Shown: one piece after another, positions 26,491-35,193 of the stretch
Numbering within the stretch: position 1 is the first letter of the stretch
How the letters are laid out: the number at the start of each line of letters is the position of its first letter
From: Pseudomonas baltica
GTDB lineage: Bacteria; Pseudomonadota; Gammaproteobacteria; Pseudomonadales; Pseudomonadaceae
NCBI RefSeq assembly: GCF_031880315.1
Contig: NZ_CP134771.1
Coordinates: 3,498,501 to 3,562,500, forward strand
DNA: 64,000 nucleotides
Reading direction: 5' to 3'
Made by a program: the position numbers and the translations under genes
The notes under the pieces: generated by a model
The model's input: the letters and a program-made list of their open reading frames with translations, nothing else
Database searches by the model: none
What the model was told of the DNA's origin: nothing

Positions 26491-27117
26491 TCAAAGGTTT
26501 TTCATTGCTTCAGCGAGGGCCTGATCACGGGGATCCCTACTGGCACTCAACCCGGCCTTGACCCCCTGCAAATCGGCGGTCGAACGATTCTGGCCAAGCT
26601 TGCGCTTGCCGTGCAGGCGAGCAACCGGGATGGAAAACCCGACGATGGCCTTGAGCATGCCGTCAATGTAGTCCGCTGGCGCATCGCTGACCGACCACGG
26701 CTGCGCCTGGCGCGCTTCATGGCGGTCGGTCAGGCCACTGACTACCTGCAGCAAGCGCTGCGCATCGGTGAATACTTCGGCCTGGCCGTAAGCGTGCACG
26801 GTCTCGTAGTTCCAGGTCGGCACCACCTTGCCGTGCTCGGCCTTGGCCGCATAAAACCCGGGGCTGATATAGGCATCCACGCCAGGGAAGATCACCATCA
26901 CCTCACCTGCGGCCAACGCCCGCCAGTGCGGATTGGCCCGCGCCAGATGCCCGTGCAAGGTGCCGAACTCACCGGCATCCGGCTCTAGCAACAGCGGTAT
27001 GTGGCTGGCCTCGAGGCCATCCGGCCCATGGCTGACCAGGATCGCCAGGCGCGTGGCGAGGATATGCCCGTGCAGCTCGGGCAGAGAGTCGAGGCGAAAC
27101 GCAGCGGGCGTGTACAT
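26491..27117 (-). CDS. paiB: FMN-binding negative regulator PaiB
   Basis: The product has 208 residues. It matches the PaiB family over its whole length: MYTPAAFRLDSLPELHGHI at the N-terminus, LATLV-like core, HLARANPHWRAL (flavin-binding region), SPGFYAAKAEHGKVVPTWNYETVHAYG and the C-terminal IPVARLHGKRKLGQNRS. PaiB proteins bind FMN; in Bacillus the pair PaiA (a GNAT enzyme)-PaiB is encoded together. Two GNAT genes lie directly downstream here, though behind a REP element. It is divergent from the MocR-type regulator. Confidence 0.85.
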   Translation of the reverse strand: MYTPAAFRLDSLPELHGHILATRLAILVSHGPDGLEASHIPLLLEPDAGEFGTLHGHLARANPHWRALAAGEVMVIFPGVDAYISPGFYAAKAEHGKVVPTWNYETVHAYGQAEVFTDAQRLLQVVSGLTDRHEARQAQPWSVSDAPADYIDGMLKAIVGFSIPVARLHGKRKLGQNRSTADLQGVKAGLSASRDPRDQALAEAMKNL

Positions 27118-27210
27118 GGCGTGATTCCTGTGACGGATGCATTCATCCTAGGCATGATATTGGCCTTGTCCAAGATCCATTAATTGCTATTTAGCCAGGT
27201 CCAATCGTTT

Positions 27211-28758
27211 ATGGTCAGCCCCGTCGCTCTGCCCTTCGATCCCTCCGGCATTCAGCTCGACCGTCGCCAGGGGCTCAGCCGTCAGCTGTACCAGGCGCTG
27301 CGCACGCGCGTGCTCGAGGGCAAACTCGGATGTGGCACACGAATGCCGGCCAGCCGCGACCTGGCCAAGGCCCTGGGCATATCGCGTAACAGCGTGGTGC
27401 GCGCCTATGATCAGCTATATGCCGAAGGCTTTATCGAGGGACGGGTAGGGGACGGAACCTATATCGCCGAAATCGTGACGCAGATAGCGTCAAGTGGCAG
27501 TGCCACAAAAAAACTATCCACAAATTTATCCACAGGGTTAAGCACAGGCTTATCCCCAGGGTTATCCACAAAAGTGGCCCCTTTGACTGTGGATTCATAC
27601 AGTTCAGCGTTGCAAACCCAGTGCGCCAGACGCTTGGATAATCACCACGTTGCCAATCCACGAGGCGGAGAACCTGGTGCATTTCGCGTGGGGATTCCAG
27701 CCTTCGATCTGTTCCCTTTCGACGTTTGGGCCAAGCTGCACGGGGCTTTCTGGCGCAAGGCCGATCTTGCCCGACTGGGCTATGGCGACCCGGCGGGGGA
27801 TGCACGGTTACGCGAGCTGATCGCCGCTTACCTGCGCAGCTCCCGAGGCTTGCAGTGCACACCTGAGCAGATTCTGATCACCTGTGGTGCACAGCAGGCA
27901 ATAAGCGTTTGTGCACAGCTGCTGATCGAGCCCGGCGACAGTGTCGCTGTGGAAAACCCGGGCTACCGGGCAGCCATGCACGCGCTGGCCAATGCCGGGG
28001 CGCGGCTGCACGGTGTAGCGGTGGATGAAGAGGGCTTCGACACCGCGCAACTCGACGCGTTGGACGATTGCCGCCTGGCCTACGTGACGCCCGCGCATCA
28101 ATACCCTACGGGCGTGACGCTGAGCCTGAGCCGCCGGCTGGCCCTGCTGGAGTGGGCGCAGCGGCGCAACGGCTGGATCATCGAGGATGACTACGACGGC
28201 GAATATCGCTACAGCGGTGCCCCGTTGGCACCGCTGGCGGCACTGGATCGGCACGGGCGCGTGTTGTACGTGGGCACGTTCGGCAAAGTGGCGTTCCCGG
28301 CGTTGCGCCTGGGTTATCTGGTGTTACCGCCAGCCTTGGTGCAGACCTTCGTCCGGCGCCTGGGTGTAGAGGGTCGCAGCCTGGAAATCGGCAGCCAGGC
28401 GGTAATGGCGCAATTTATCGCCGACGGTCATTTTCAACGGCACATCCGCCGGATGCGCCGGGCCGCGTTGAGTCGCCGTGATACCTTGCTGGCGCATTGG
28501 CCGGCGGATATCGCCGGGTGCGGGCCCCTGCCTGAGGTGTCGGCAGGATTGCATGTGAAAGTGCCTGTGGATAACCCTGAGCGGGAGCGCGAATTGCTGG
28601 ATAAGGCGGCTGCGGTGGGGGTTGAGATGACGCCGCTCGCAAGTTATTGGCTGCCGGGCAGTGGTGTGGACAAGAGTGGGCTGGTGCTTGGTTTTGCGGC
28701 GGTGCCGGAACCGGCGATTCGTGAGGCGCTGGGCAAGTTGGATAAAGCTTGGCGCTGA
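27211..28758 (+). CDS. MocR-family regulator (GntR helix-turn-helix plus aminotransferase fold)
   Basis: The product has 515 residues from ATG 27211; an upstream TTG at 27184 is less likely. Residues 12-85 are a GntR winged helix (LSRQLYQALRTRVLEGKL, MPASRDLAKALGISRNSVVRAYDQL). Residues 150-515 form a fold-type I aminotransferase domain with the PLP lysine at K359 (YVGTFGKVAF) and DDYDGEYRYSGAPL. The linker (about 101-122) contains LSTN-LSTG-LSTG-LSPG-LSTK, encoded by five 12-bp repeats with rare TTA codons. Such proteins are PLP-responsive regulators (PdxR, GabR, TauR). It may control the divergent paiB or B6/amine metabolism; the target is unknown. Confidence 0.88.
   Translation: MVSPVALPFDPSGIQLDRRQGLSRQLYQALRTRVLEGKLGCGTRMPASRDLAKALGISRNSVVRAYDQLYAEGFIEGRVGDGTYIAEIVTQIASSGSATKKLSTNLSTGLSTGLSPGLSTKVAPLTVDSYSSALQTQCARRLDNHHVANPRGGEPGAFRVGIPAFDLFPFDVWAKLHGAFWRKADLARLGYGDPAGDARLRELIAAYLRSSRGLQCTPEQILITCGAQQAISVCAQLLIEPGDSVAVENPGYRAAMHALANAGARLHGVAVDEEGFDTAQLDALDDCRLAYVTPAHQYPTGVTLSLSRRLALLEWAQRRNGWIIEDDYDGEYRYSGAPLAPLAALDRHGRVLYVGTFGKVAFPALRLGYLVLPPALVQTFVRRLGVEGRSLEIGSQAVMAQFIADGHFQRHIRRMRRAALSRRDTLLAHWPADIAGCGPLPEVSAGLHVKVPVDNPERERELLDKAAAVGVEMTPLASYWLPGSGVDKSGLVLGFAAVPEPAIREALGKLDKAWR
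27514..27573 (+). repeat. Five 12-bp tandem repeats carrying DnaA-box-like TTATCCACA
   Basis: Units begin at 27514, 27526, 27538, 27550 and 27562, an exact 12-bp period. Their first nine bases read CTATCCACA, TTATCCACA, TTAAGCACA, TTATCCCCA and TTATCCACA. Two are the perfect DnaA-box consensus and two differ at one base. The array is in frame within the MocR linker and encodes LSTx units using TTA, a rare codon in this genome. Confidence 0.9.
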
Positions 28759-28866
28759 AACGATTTGAATCACTCTAGCGCTCTATCCCGCGAACCCTCG
28801 ACGCTTTTCGGATTCGAACCCTCTTGTGCGCATTGGCGCCCAGGCTCTTCCAACAGGATTTAACGC

Positions 28867-29760
28867 ATGCCGGAAATGATCGTCAAAAAGCTTCTATTGG
28901 TTCGCAAGACCGTGACCTACATCGGCTGGTCGTTGTTCTGGCTGCTGATCTGGGACGTGATTGTCACCGTCGATTTCATGCTGTTTCTGGAGCGTAAGTA
29001 CACGTTGCCAGCGCTGCCCTTGACACTGCTGGGTTCGGCGCTGGTGGTGCTGACCAGTTTTCGTAATTCGAGTGCCTACAACCGTTGGTGGGAAGCCCGC
29101 ACGCTGTGGGGCGCGCTGGTCAATAACTCGCGCAGTTTCGCGAGGCAGATTCTTACCCTGATCGACGATGATCACGGCATCAACCCGGTCAAGGCGACCT
29201 TGTTGCGCCGCCATGTGGCCTATGTGAAGTGTCTGTCGGCGCACCTCAAGGGCCGGCCGTGCGATGAAGAGGTGCTGCAATACATTTCAGCGCAGGAATT
29301 CGCCAAGGCGCAGACCACCAATAACTTCCCCAACGATTTGCTCAACAGCTCGGCCGCCTTGCTGGTCAAGGAGTACCGCGCCGGACGCCTGGACAGCATC
29401 CGCATGGCCAGGCTCGAGTCGACGCTAGTGGAAATTTCCAACTGCCAGGGCGGCATGGAGCGTATCGCCAACACGCCGTTGCCCTATCCCTACGTGATGT
29501 TCCCGAAGCTGTTCATCACCCTGTTCTGCATCATCGTGCCGATCGGGCTGGTGGAAACGCTGGGTTGGTACACGCCGCTGGCCTCCACCGTTGTGGGTTT
29601 CATGCTGCTGGCAATCGAGAAGATCGGCAGCGCGCTGCAAAGCCCGTTCCTGGCCAGCGAGCACGAAATCCAGATGACCGCTCTGTGTCAGAACATCGAG
29701 AAAAACCTCGACTCGATGCTGCGCGACGCCCAGGACGAGCGGTTGCCGGCGTTGGTGTGA
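28867..29760 (+). CDS. Bestrophin-family channel protein
   Basis: The product has 297 residues. Four membrane segments are seen: about 18-38 (GWSLFWLLIWDVIVTVDF), 47-62 (LPLTLLGSALVVLTSF), then 214-230 (LFITLFCIIVPIGLVETL) and 237-254. The family stretch FRNSSAYNRWWEARTLWGALVNNSR (65-90) and the calcium-region-like LPLPYPYV motif (near 205) are present. Bacterial bestrophins form pentameric ion channels, cation-selective in the studied Klebsiella homologue. The gene appears monocistronic. Confidence 0.88.
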   Translation: MPEMIVKKLLLVRKTVTYIGWSLFWLLIWDVIVTVDFMLFLERKYTLPALPLTLLGSALVVLTSFRNSSAYNRWWEARTLWGALVNNSRSFARQILTLIDDDHGINPVKATLLRRHVAYVKCLSAHLKGRPCDEEVLQYISAQEFAKAQTTNNFPNDLLNSSAALLVKEYRAGRLDSIRMARLESTLVEISNCQGGMERIANTPLPYPYVMFPKLFITLFCIIVPIGLVETLGWYTPLASTVVGFMLLAIEKIGSALQSPFLASEHEIQMTALCQNIEKNLDSMLRDAQDERLPALV

Positions 29761-29814
29761 TCAAGGCGCGAAGACGGACTTGAGACCACCCTCACCGGAG
29801 AGGGCTTCTCCCGA

Positions 29815-30810
29815 TCAACCCAGCAGTTCACCACACAGATCCAGCTCTACCAAACGGCGCACCTCGTCGAAGCTCAAGCCCACGCCCAGCAAGCCATGCA
29901 GCTTGCCCAAGGCGGCCTCGCGGGTCATGCCGCCGCCCGATAGCACACCGACATCGCGCAGGCGTGCGCCGGCTTCATACACATCCAGCTCCACGCCGCC
30001 TTCATGGCATTGAGTGATCGCCACCACGACGATGCCGCGGTCGCGCGCGTTGCGCAGGGCTTCGATGAACAGGCTGTTGTCGCTCGGGCCGGTGCCGCTG
30101 CCGAAGCATTCGAGTATCAGCGCCTGGATGCCGCTGTCGAGTACCGCCTGCAGCAGGCGCACGTCGAAGCCCGGTACCAGTGGGAGCACGCCGACTTTGG
30201 CCTGGGCCTTGGGCTGGCGGTAGTCGAGCTGGCTCGGCAGGGTGCCGACGGCTGTGCCACCGCCATTGCGTTGCAGGGCGCGGAACGGGTGGCGGCCGAA
30301 GCTGCGGATCTTGGCGCAGCGGCTCGGTGGCAGCAGTTCGCCATGGAAATACAGCTGCACGCCAGCGGGTTGGCCTGCGCCAAGGGCCAGCAGGGCGCCA
30401 TTGAGGTTTTCCCAGGCGTCGCTATCCGCCGCGCCGGCCGGCAGCATGGCGCCGGTGAACAGTACCGGGGCAGGCAAACCCAGCAGTTGGAAGCTCAAGG
30501 CGGCGGCGCTGTAGGCCAGGGTGTCGGTGCCGTGCAGCACCAGGACAGCATCGCACTTGTCTACCAGCACGGCATGCACGATGGCTTCGCGCAGCAGCTG
30601 CCAGTACGCGGGCGACATATTGGCGCTGTCGATCAGTGGCAGCAGTTCGAGGAAGGTCCAGTGCGGCACCTGCAGTTCAGGCTGGGCATCCAGTTGTGCG
30701 CGCATCCGCGCCTCGAAGCCCGAGGCCGGGGCGAGGCCGTTGGCGCTGGCCTGCATGCCGATGGTGCCTCCGGTATAGAGAACCTTGATGTGTTGCGCGG
30801 GAGAGGTCAT
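29815..30810 (-). CDS. ansA: Asparaginase, cytoplasmic type I-like
   Basis: The enzyme converts asparagine to aspartate and ammonia. The product has 331 residues from the ATG at 30810; a longer frame to 30969 runs into the aspA terminator. The first catalytic motif is YTGGTIGM (residues 12-19, nucleophile T16) and the second LHGTDTLAYSAAALSF (near 95). There is no signal peptide, which favours the cytoplasmic enzyme. It lies immediately downstream of aspA but behind that gene's terminator; together they would turn asparagine to aspartate to fumarate. Confidence 0.88.
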   Translation of the reverse strand: MTSPAQHIKVLYTGGTIGMQASANGLAPASGFEARMRAQLDAQPELQVPHWTFLELLPLIDSANMSPAYWQLLREAIVHAVLVDKCDAVLVLHGTDTLAYSAAALSFQLLGLPAPVLFTGAMLPAGAADSDAWENLNGALLALGAGQPAGVQLYFHGELLPPSRCAKIRSFGRHPFRALQRNGGGTAVGTLPSQLDYRQPKAQAKVGVLPLVPGFDVRLLQAVLDSGIQALILECFGSGTGPSDNSLFIEALRNARDRGIVVVAITQCHEGGVELDVYEAGARLRDVGVLSGGGMTREAALGKLHGLLGVGLSFDEVRRLVELDLCGELLG

Positions 30811-30931
30811 GGCCAGTCCTGTTTGTATTGGTTGTTGGATTGGGAGCCAATCCAGGGTCGATCTTGGAATTTTGTGCAAGTTTCGCTGGCGAAGAGGCCG
30901 TCGGCAGCCCCGTGATTCTCGCACAGTGAAT

Positions 30932-30965
30932 AAAAAAAGGGCCCGCAGCCAGAAGCTGCGAGCCC
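30932..30965 (-). terminator. Intrinsic terminator of aspA
   Basis: On the minus strand GGGCTCGCAGC pairs with GCTGCGGGCCC around TTCTG and is followed by seven T (A-run at 30932-30938). Confidence 0.85.
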
Positions 30966-31015
30966 TCAAAAGGTGAGAGGTGTCTAGTCTCTCGACCTGG
31001 TGAGCAGTGCCAGCA

Positions 31016-32440
31016 TCAGGCCTTGAGAGGAACCAGACGCGGCGCGATCATGTTTTCCGGGCGCAGGATGTCGGCGAGCATGACGTCGTCGAGCAGGCCT
31101 TCTTCGCGCACCAGTTCCAGCACGCCGCGGCCACTTTCGAGAGCGATACGGGCGATGCGGGTGGCGTTTTCATAGCCGATGTAGGGGTTGAGCGCGGTGA
31201 CCAGGCCGATGGAGTGTTCGACCAGCTCGCGGCAGCGTTGCTCGTTGGCGGTGATGCCGACGATGCAGTGCTCGCGCAGCATGTCCATGGCGCGTTGCAG
31301 CAGGCGGATCGAGTCGAAGATCTTGTAGGCGATCAGCGGTTCCATGACGTTGAGCTGCAATTGCCCGCCTTCGGCGGCGATGGTCAGGGCCAGGTCGTTG
31401 CCCATGATTTCGAAGGCGCACATGTTGACCGCTTCCGGAATCACCGGGTTGACCTTGCCCGGCATGATCGAGCTGCCTGGCTGACGCGCCGGCAGGTTGA
31501 TTTCGTTGATGCCGGTACGCGGGCCGCTGGACAGCAAGCGCAGGTCGTTGCAGATCTTCGACAGCTTGACCGCAGTGCGCTTGAGCATGCCCGAGAACAG
31601 CACGAAGGCGCCCATGTCGGAGGTTGCTTCGATCAGGTCGGCAGCCGGTACCAGCGGTTGGCCGCTGATGGTCGCCAGGCGCGACACGGCCAGGTACTGG
31701 TAGCCCGGGTCGGCGTTGATGCCGGTGCCGATCGCGGTGCCGCCCAGGTTCACTTCGGTGAGCAGTTCCGGGGCCAGGGTGCGCAGGCGGTTGAGGTCTT
31801 CGGTCAGGGTCGTGGCGAAGGCACGGAATTCCTGGCCGAGGGTCATCGGCACGGCGTCCTGCAGCTGGGTGCGGCCCATCTTCAGTACGTGGGCGAACTC
31901 GACACCCTTGGCTGCGAAGGCCTGGATCAGGCTGTCGAGGCTGGCCAGCAGCGCGTCGTGGCCCAGCAGCAGGCCCAGGCGGATGGCGGTCGGGTAGGCG
32001 TCGTTGGTCGACTGCGCCATGTTCACGTCATTGTTGGGGTGCAGGTACTGGTACTCACCCTTGTTGTGGCCCATCGCCTCAAGGGCGATGTTGGCGATCA
32101 CTTCGTTGGCATTCATGTTGGTCGAAGTGCCAGCACCGCCTTGAATCATGTCCACCACGAATTGGTCGTGGAAATCACCGCGAACCAGGCGCGCACAGGC
32201 TTCGCTGATGCCGGCATGCTTGGCCGTGCTCAGGTGGCCGAGCTGATGGTTGGCATCGGCGGCCGCCTGTTTGACCATCGCCAGTGCGACCACCAGCTTG
32301 GGGTAGTGCGACAGCGGCACGCCGGACAAGCGGAAGTTGTTCACTGCTCGCAGAGTCTGAATGCCGTAATAGGCTTCGGCGGGTACTTCGAGAACGCCAA
32401 GCAGGTCTTTTTCGATGCGCGATGATGCAGCGGAGGACAT
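31016..32440 (-). CDS. aspA: Aspartate ammonia-lyase
   Basis: The enzyme reversibly removes ammonia from aspartate to give fumarate. The product has 474 residues from the ATG at 32440. The fumarase/aspartase superfamily signature GSSIMPGKVNPVIPEA is present (around residue 320), as are GGAGTSTNMNANEVIAN and NDVNMAQSTNDAYPTA. The PGKVNPVIPEAVNM context is that of aspartase rather than fumarase C. Its divergent neighbour is a LysR regulator sharing a 164-bp promoter region, a likely controller. It is closed by the terminator at 30932-30965. Confidence 0.93.
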   Translation of the reverse strand: MSSAASSRIEKDLLGVLEVPAEAYYGIQTLRAVNNFRLSGVPLSHYPKLVVALAMVKQAAADANHQLGHLSTAKHAGISEACARLVRGDFHDQFVVDMIQGGAGTSTNMNANEVIANIALEAMGHNKGEYQYLHPNNDVNMAQSTNDAYPTAIRLGLLLGHDALLASLDSLIQAFAAKGVEFAHVLKMGRTQLQDAVPMTLGQEFRAFATTLTEDLNRLRTLAPELLTEVNLGGTAIGTGINADPGYQYLAVSRLATISGQPLVPAADLIEATSDMGAFVLFSGMLKRTAVKLSKICNDLRLLSSGPRTGINEINLPARQPGSSIMPGKVNPVIPEAVNMCAFEIMGNDLALTIAAEGGQLQLNVMEPLIAYKIFDSIRLLQRAMDMLREHCIVGITANEQRCRELVEHSIGLVTALNPYIGYENATRIARIALESGRGVLELVREEGLLDDVMLADILRPENMIAPRLVPLKA

Positions 32441-32604
32441 GATAGATATAGTCTCGGACTGGGGGCCGGTGAGCACCGGAGTGGCGCCAATACTAGGCTG
32501 GCGCGGATTTGAGCTCCAATGCTGTTGCACGCTAAGCTATGCACGATCGGCATAATGTTGATGTGACGACAGTCTTTGATCGGACGTGTGAGGCAAGTGC
32601 AACC

Positions 32605-33510
32605 ATGAACCTCGAAAGCAAGTGGCTTGAAGACTTCAGTGCCCTGGCGGCCACGCGCAGTTTCTCCCAGGCGGCGGAGCGCCGCTTTGTCACTCAGCCG
32701 GCGTTCAGCCGGCGAATCCGCAGCCTTGAAGCAGCGCTGGGCCTGACGCTGGTGAATCGCTCGCGCACCCCGGTGGAGCTGACCGAGGCCGGGCAGTTGT
32801 TTCTGGTCACGGCGCGCACGGTGGTCGAGCAGCTCGGTGAAGTGCTGCGCCATTTGCACCACCTCGAAGGTGGTCAGGGCGAAGTCATGCAAGTGGCAGC
32901 GGCGCATTCGCTGGCCCTGGGGTTTTTCCCGCGCTGGATCGCGCAGCTGCGCAACGAGGGCCTGAACATCGCCACGCGGCTGGTGGCGACCAACGTCGGC
33001 GATGCCTTGCATGCCCTGCGCGAGGGCGGCTGCGACCTGATGCTGGCGTACTACGATCCGGACGCGGCGCTGCAGATGGACCCGGAAATCTTCCCGTCGC
33101 TGCACCTGGGGCAGACCGAGATGCTGCCGGTGTGTGCCGCCGCGGCCGACGGCCAGCCATTGTTCGAGCTGGAGGGCGAGGGCAGCGTGCCGTTGCTGGC
33201 CTACAGCGCGGGGGCGTTTCTCGGTCGTTCGGTGAGCCTGCTGCTGCGTCAGCATAAGTTGCGCTACACCACGGTGTACGAGACAGCCATGGCCGACAGC
33301 CTGAAGAGCATGGCGTTGGAGGGGTTGGGTATCGCCTGGGTACCGCGCCTAAGCGTCTCGGCCGAACTGGGCCGTGGTGAACTGGTGCAGTGCGGCGGAG
33401 CGCAGTGGCAAATCCCGCTGGAGATTCGCCTCTACCGCTGCGCGCTGATGCGCAATGCGCAAGTGCGGCTGCTGTGGCGCAAGCTGGAGGCGGCGAGCGC
33501 TGGAGCTTGA
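32605..33510 (+). CDS. LysR-type regulator divergent from aspA
   Basis: The product has 301 residues from ATG 32605 (GAGGCAAG upstream). Helix-turn-helix at about residues 4-62 (LEDFSALAATRSFSQAAERRFVTQPAFSRRIRSLEAALG), then a LysR substrate-binding domain. Its divergent position to aspA, conserved in Pseudomonas, suggests that it regulates aspartase. The effector is unknown. It is unrelated in detail to the PycR-like protein at 17446-18408. Confidence 0.85.
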   Translation: MNLESKWLEDFSALAATRSFSQAAERRFVTQPAFSRRIRSLEAALGLTLVNRSRTPVELTEAGQLFLVTARTVVEQLGEVLRHLHHLEGGQGEVMQVAAAHSLALGFFPRWIAQLRNEGLNIATRLVATNVGDALHALREGGCDLMLAYYDPDAALQMDPEIFPSLHLGQTEMLPVCAAAADGQPLFELEGEGSVPLLAYSAGAFLGRSVSLLLRQHKLRYTTVYETAMADSLKSMALEGLGIAWVPRLSVSAELGRGELVQCGGAQWQIPLEIRLYRCALMRNAQVRLLWRKLEAASAGA

Positions 33511-33569
33511 GCCTGTATGGGCTCGGCTGACAGTCGGTATTGCCCGCGCAGCTTAGTCCGCGCGCCGGC

Positions 33570-33743
33570 TCATGCCGAACGCTTGCGCAGCTCGCGACGC
33601 AGCCGCAGGTTTTCGGCGAACAGCGCGATCAGCGCGACGCTGGTCAAGATCTGAAACGCGGACTCTCCTGCGAAGCGCCAGAAGCACCAGCAAACGATCG
33701 CTATCCCGATTGCACTGACTAAAAGCAGCAGGCCATCCTTCAT
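33570..33743 (-). CDS. 57-residue two-helix membrane protein, unknown
   Basis: The reading frame MKDGLLLLVSAIGIAIVCW to the end RRELRKRSA gives 57 residues. Two hydrophobic segments (about 4-22 and 29-44) and a basic C-terminus (LRLRRELRKRS) are seen. Its ATG overlaps the TGA of the upstream 141-residue gene in ATGA (33740-33743), a classic coupled arrangement. The tight coupling behind a glycine-rich hydrophobic protein is reminiscent of bacteriocin and immunity pairs, but no family was recognised. Confidence 0.65.
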   Translation of the reverse strand: MKDGLLLLVSAIGIAIVCWCFWRFAGESAFQILTSVALIALFAENLRLRRELRKRSA

Positions 33744-34165
33744 GCTACTTGCCTGTAGTTGCGATGGTAGCCGCTGCCGTTGATGCGCGGATCATAGATA
33801 CCCGGGCAGCTGAACAGGCAGGCGCTGAGCCAATCGCGCTGCAGGCGATTGCTGGAAGCAAAGGTCAATACGTCGGCCAATGAAGTACCCCCTGAGAGGG
33901 TGCGGCCCGTGGCGACGGCGATGCTGCCGATCACTGCGCCGGCATAGAATGCCGCCGAGCAAGCGCCGACTACCGCGAGCTTCTCCAGCCGAGTTCCAGC
34001 GGTGATCAATTCGCCTACGGTGACGGTCTTGCCGAACTTGTCGATCTGGGTCAGCAGGGTGCTGGCGGTCCCGAGCGCGGTAGACAGCGTGCCGAACAGC
34101 GATTCTGGAGCGGGCAGGCCCAGGCCATCCATGTTTTCTTTGAAGTATCGGTAAAACTCAGACAT
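33740..34165 (-). CDS. 141-residue glycine-rich hydrophobic protein, unknown
   Basis: The product has 141 residues and no signal peptide. The N-terminal 45 residues are amphipathic and rich in Thr/Leu (LFGTLSTALGTASTLLTQIDKFGK). A hydrophobic segment with small residues follows (about 63-88, LAVVGACSAAFYAGAVIGSIAVATG), resembling a glycine zipper. The tail is Cys-containing and polar (SACLFSCPGIYDPRINGSGYHRNY). It has no recognised family. It is coupled to a 57-residue membrane protein downstream; a secreted metzincin gene lies upstream on the same strand. A membrane-active toxin or effector is one possibility. Confidence 0.6.
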   Translation of the reverse strand: MSEFYRYFKENMDGLGLPAPESLFGTLSTALGTASTLLTQIDKFGKTVTVGELITAGTRLEKLAVVGACSAAFYAGAVIGSIAVATGRTLSGGTSLADVLTFASSNRLQRDWLSACLFSCPGIYDPRINGSGYHRNYRQVA

Positions 34166-34284
34166 CGCAATTCCTATAGTGAAGCGTTCCTGTGGCCAAG
34201 CGCTTGGCCTTGGTGGGCGAGCAGGCTAAGAAAAAACTTTGTCTGTGCTGGTGGCTATGAGGTATCACCGGGGGCGGAGTTCGA

Positions 34285-34356
34285 TTCTCGGTCCCGAGAA
34301 CAGGTAGATATAGGGGGCGCAGGGGCAAAACTGGAGATCAGTCTCTGCCCCTGCGC
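34285..34356 (-). other. Hairpins downstream of the metzincin gene
   Basis: TTCTCGG-TC-CCGAGAA (34285-34300) and GCGCAGGGGCA/TGCCCCTGCGC (34317-34327 with 34346-34356) are perfect inverted repeats in the 256-bp gap 34166-34421. A third GCGCAGGGGC at 34408-34417 could pair with the same middle arm. No T-run follows, so this is a weak terminator candidate. Confidence 0.5.
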
Positions 34357-34421
34357 GTAGGCTGCGATGCTCAGGTACGCCTGACTGGCTTGAGGCTGAA
34401 AGCGCAGGCGCAGGGGCGGCA

Positions 34422-35045
34422 TCAAGGGAATTGGATCAAGTGCTCGCCGATCAAGTCCTCGTTGGCTTCGCTGAACGCATTGCAATGGGCTTTAATCGGG
34501 TTGCGCCACGCCATGAAGGAATCGCACAGGCTCCAACCGCTCTTGGCGTTCTCATGGGTAGCGCCGAACATGTGGCCCAGTTCATGGGCAACGTTGCTGT
34601 AGGCAGTGAGCGAGGCGATGCCGGCATTGTGCAAGTGAGAGGTCAGGCCGTGGGTCTCAGCATTCATCGGGTCGGTGGTCAACAGCAGAGCTTTCTGCAA
34701 CTGGCCATTTCCTGGCTTTTCGTTCGCCTGGAAGTGCCAGCGGGTGAGTTTGGTGATCTCGCTGAGCAGTTCCGAATTGTTATCGTTGCGATAGTTCATC
34801 GTGGTGACGTCGTTCGGCTCGGTGATGTATTCGAATTCCACTTCACGACCGCTGATATCGGTCATGGCTTTTTCCCAGTGCGATAAATAGTCCTTGTGCA
34901 GCTGTTCCGTAGATAACGTCACGTCCTGATGGACGAACAGCGTGATCTGCAGGGGTTGAGGTCTGGCGAATGCCTGGCCGGCGATCATGCTCAACGAGAC
35001 GAGCGCGGTTATGGCAAGATAGCGGGCTTTTGCGAAATTTTTCAT
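34422..35045 (-). CDS. Secreted metzincin-type zinc metalloprotease
   Basis: The product has 207 residues. Signal peptide about 1-28 (KARYLAITALVSLSMIAGQAFA). The zinc-binding motif HELGHMFGATH (H154, E155, H158, H164) has the full HExxHxxGxxH form of metzincins, and M178 in DSFMAW is a likely Met-turn. C174 and C188 could form a disulfide. It is short for a metzincin and has no propeptide with a cysteine switch. Location is periplasmic or extracellular. No substrate is evident. It lies upstream of the 141/57-residue pair and divergent from purE. Confidence 0.75.
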   Translation of the reverse strand: MKNFAKARYLAITALVSLSMIAGQAFARPQPLQITLFVHQDVTLSTEQLHKDYLSHWEKAMTDISGREVEFEYITEPNDVTTMNYRNDNNSELLSEITKLTRWHFQANEKPGNGQLQKALLLTTDPMNAETHGLTSHLHNAGIASLTAYSNVAHELGHMFGATHENAKSGWSLCDSFMAWRNPIKAHCNAFSEANEDLIGEHLIQFP

Positions 35046-35193
35046 GGTGGGTTCTTCCTTGAGTATAGGTTGAGGCAGGCGCTTCCATCACGCGCGACTG
35101 CCGTCTTATTAGGCGCCTTCAACTCGACAGTAGGCATACAGACACATTTCCCCGGTGCGCCGGATGGGGGGCGTATCTGCCCGAAACTTGCGC

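Noticed and set aside
27514..27573. CRISPR-like array
   Set aside because: Repeats are 12 bp with no spacers, in frame inside a regulator gene.
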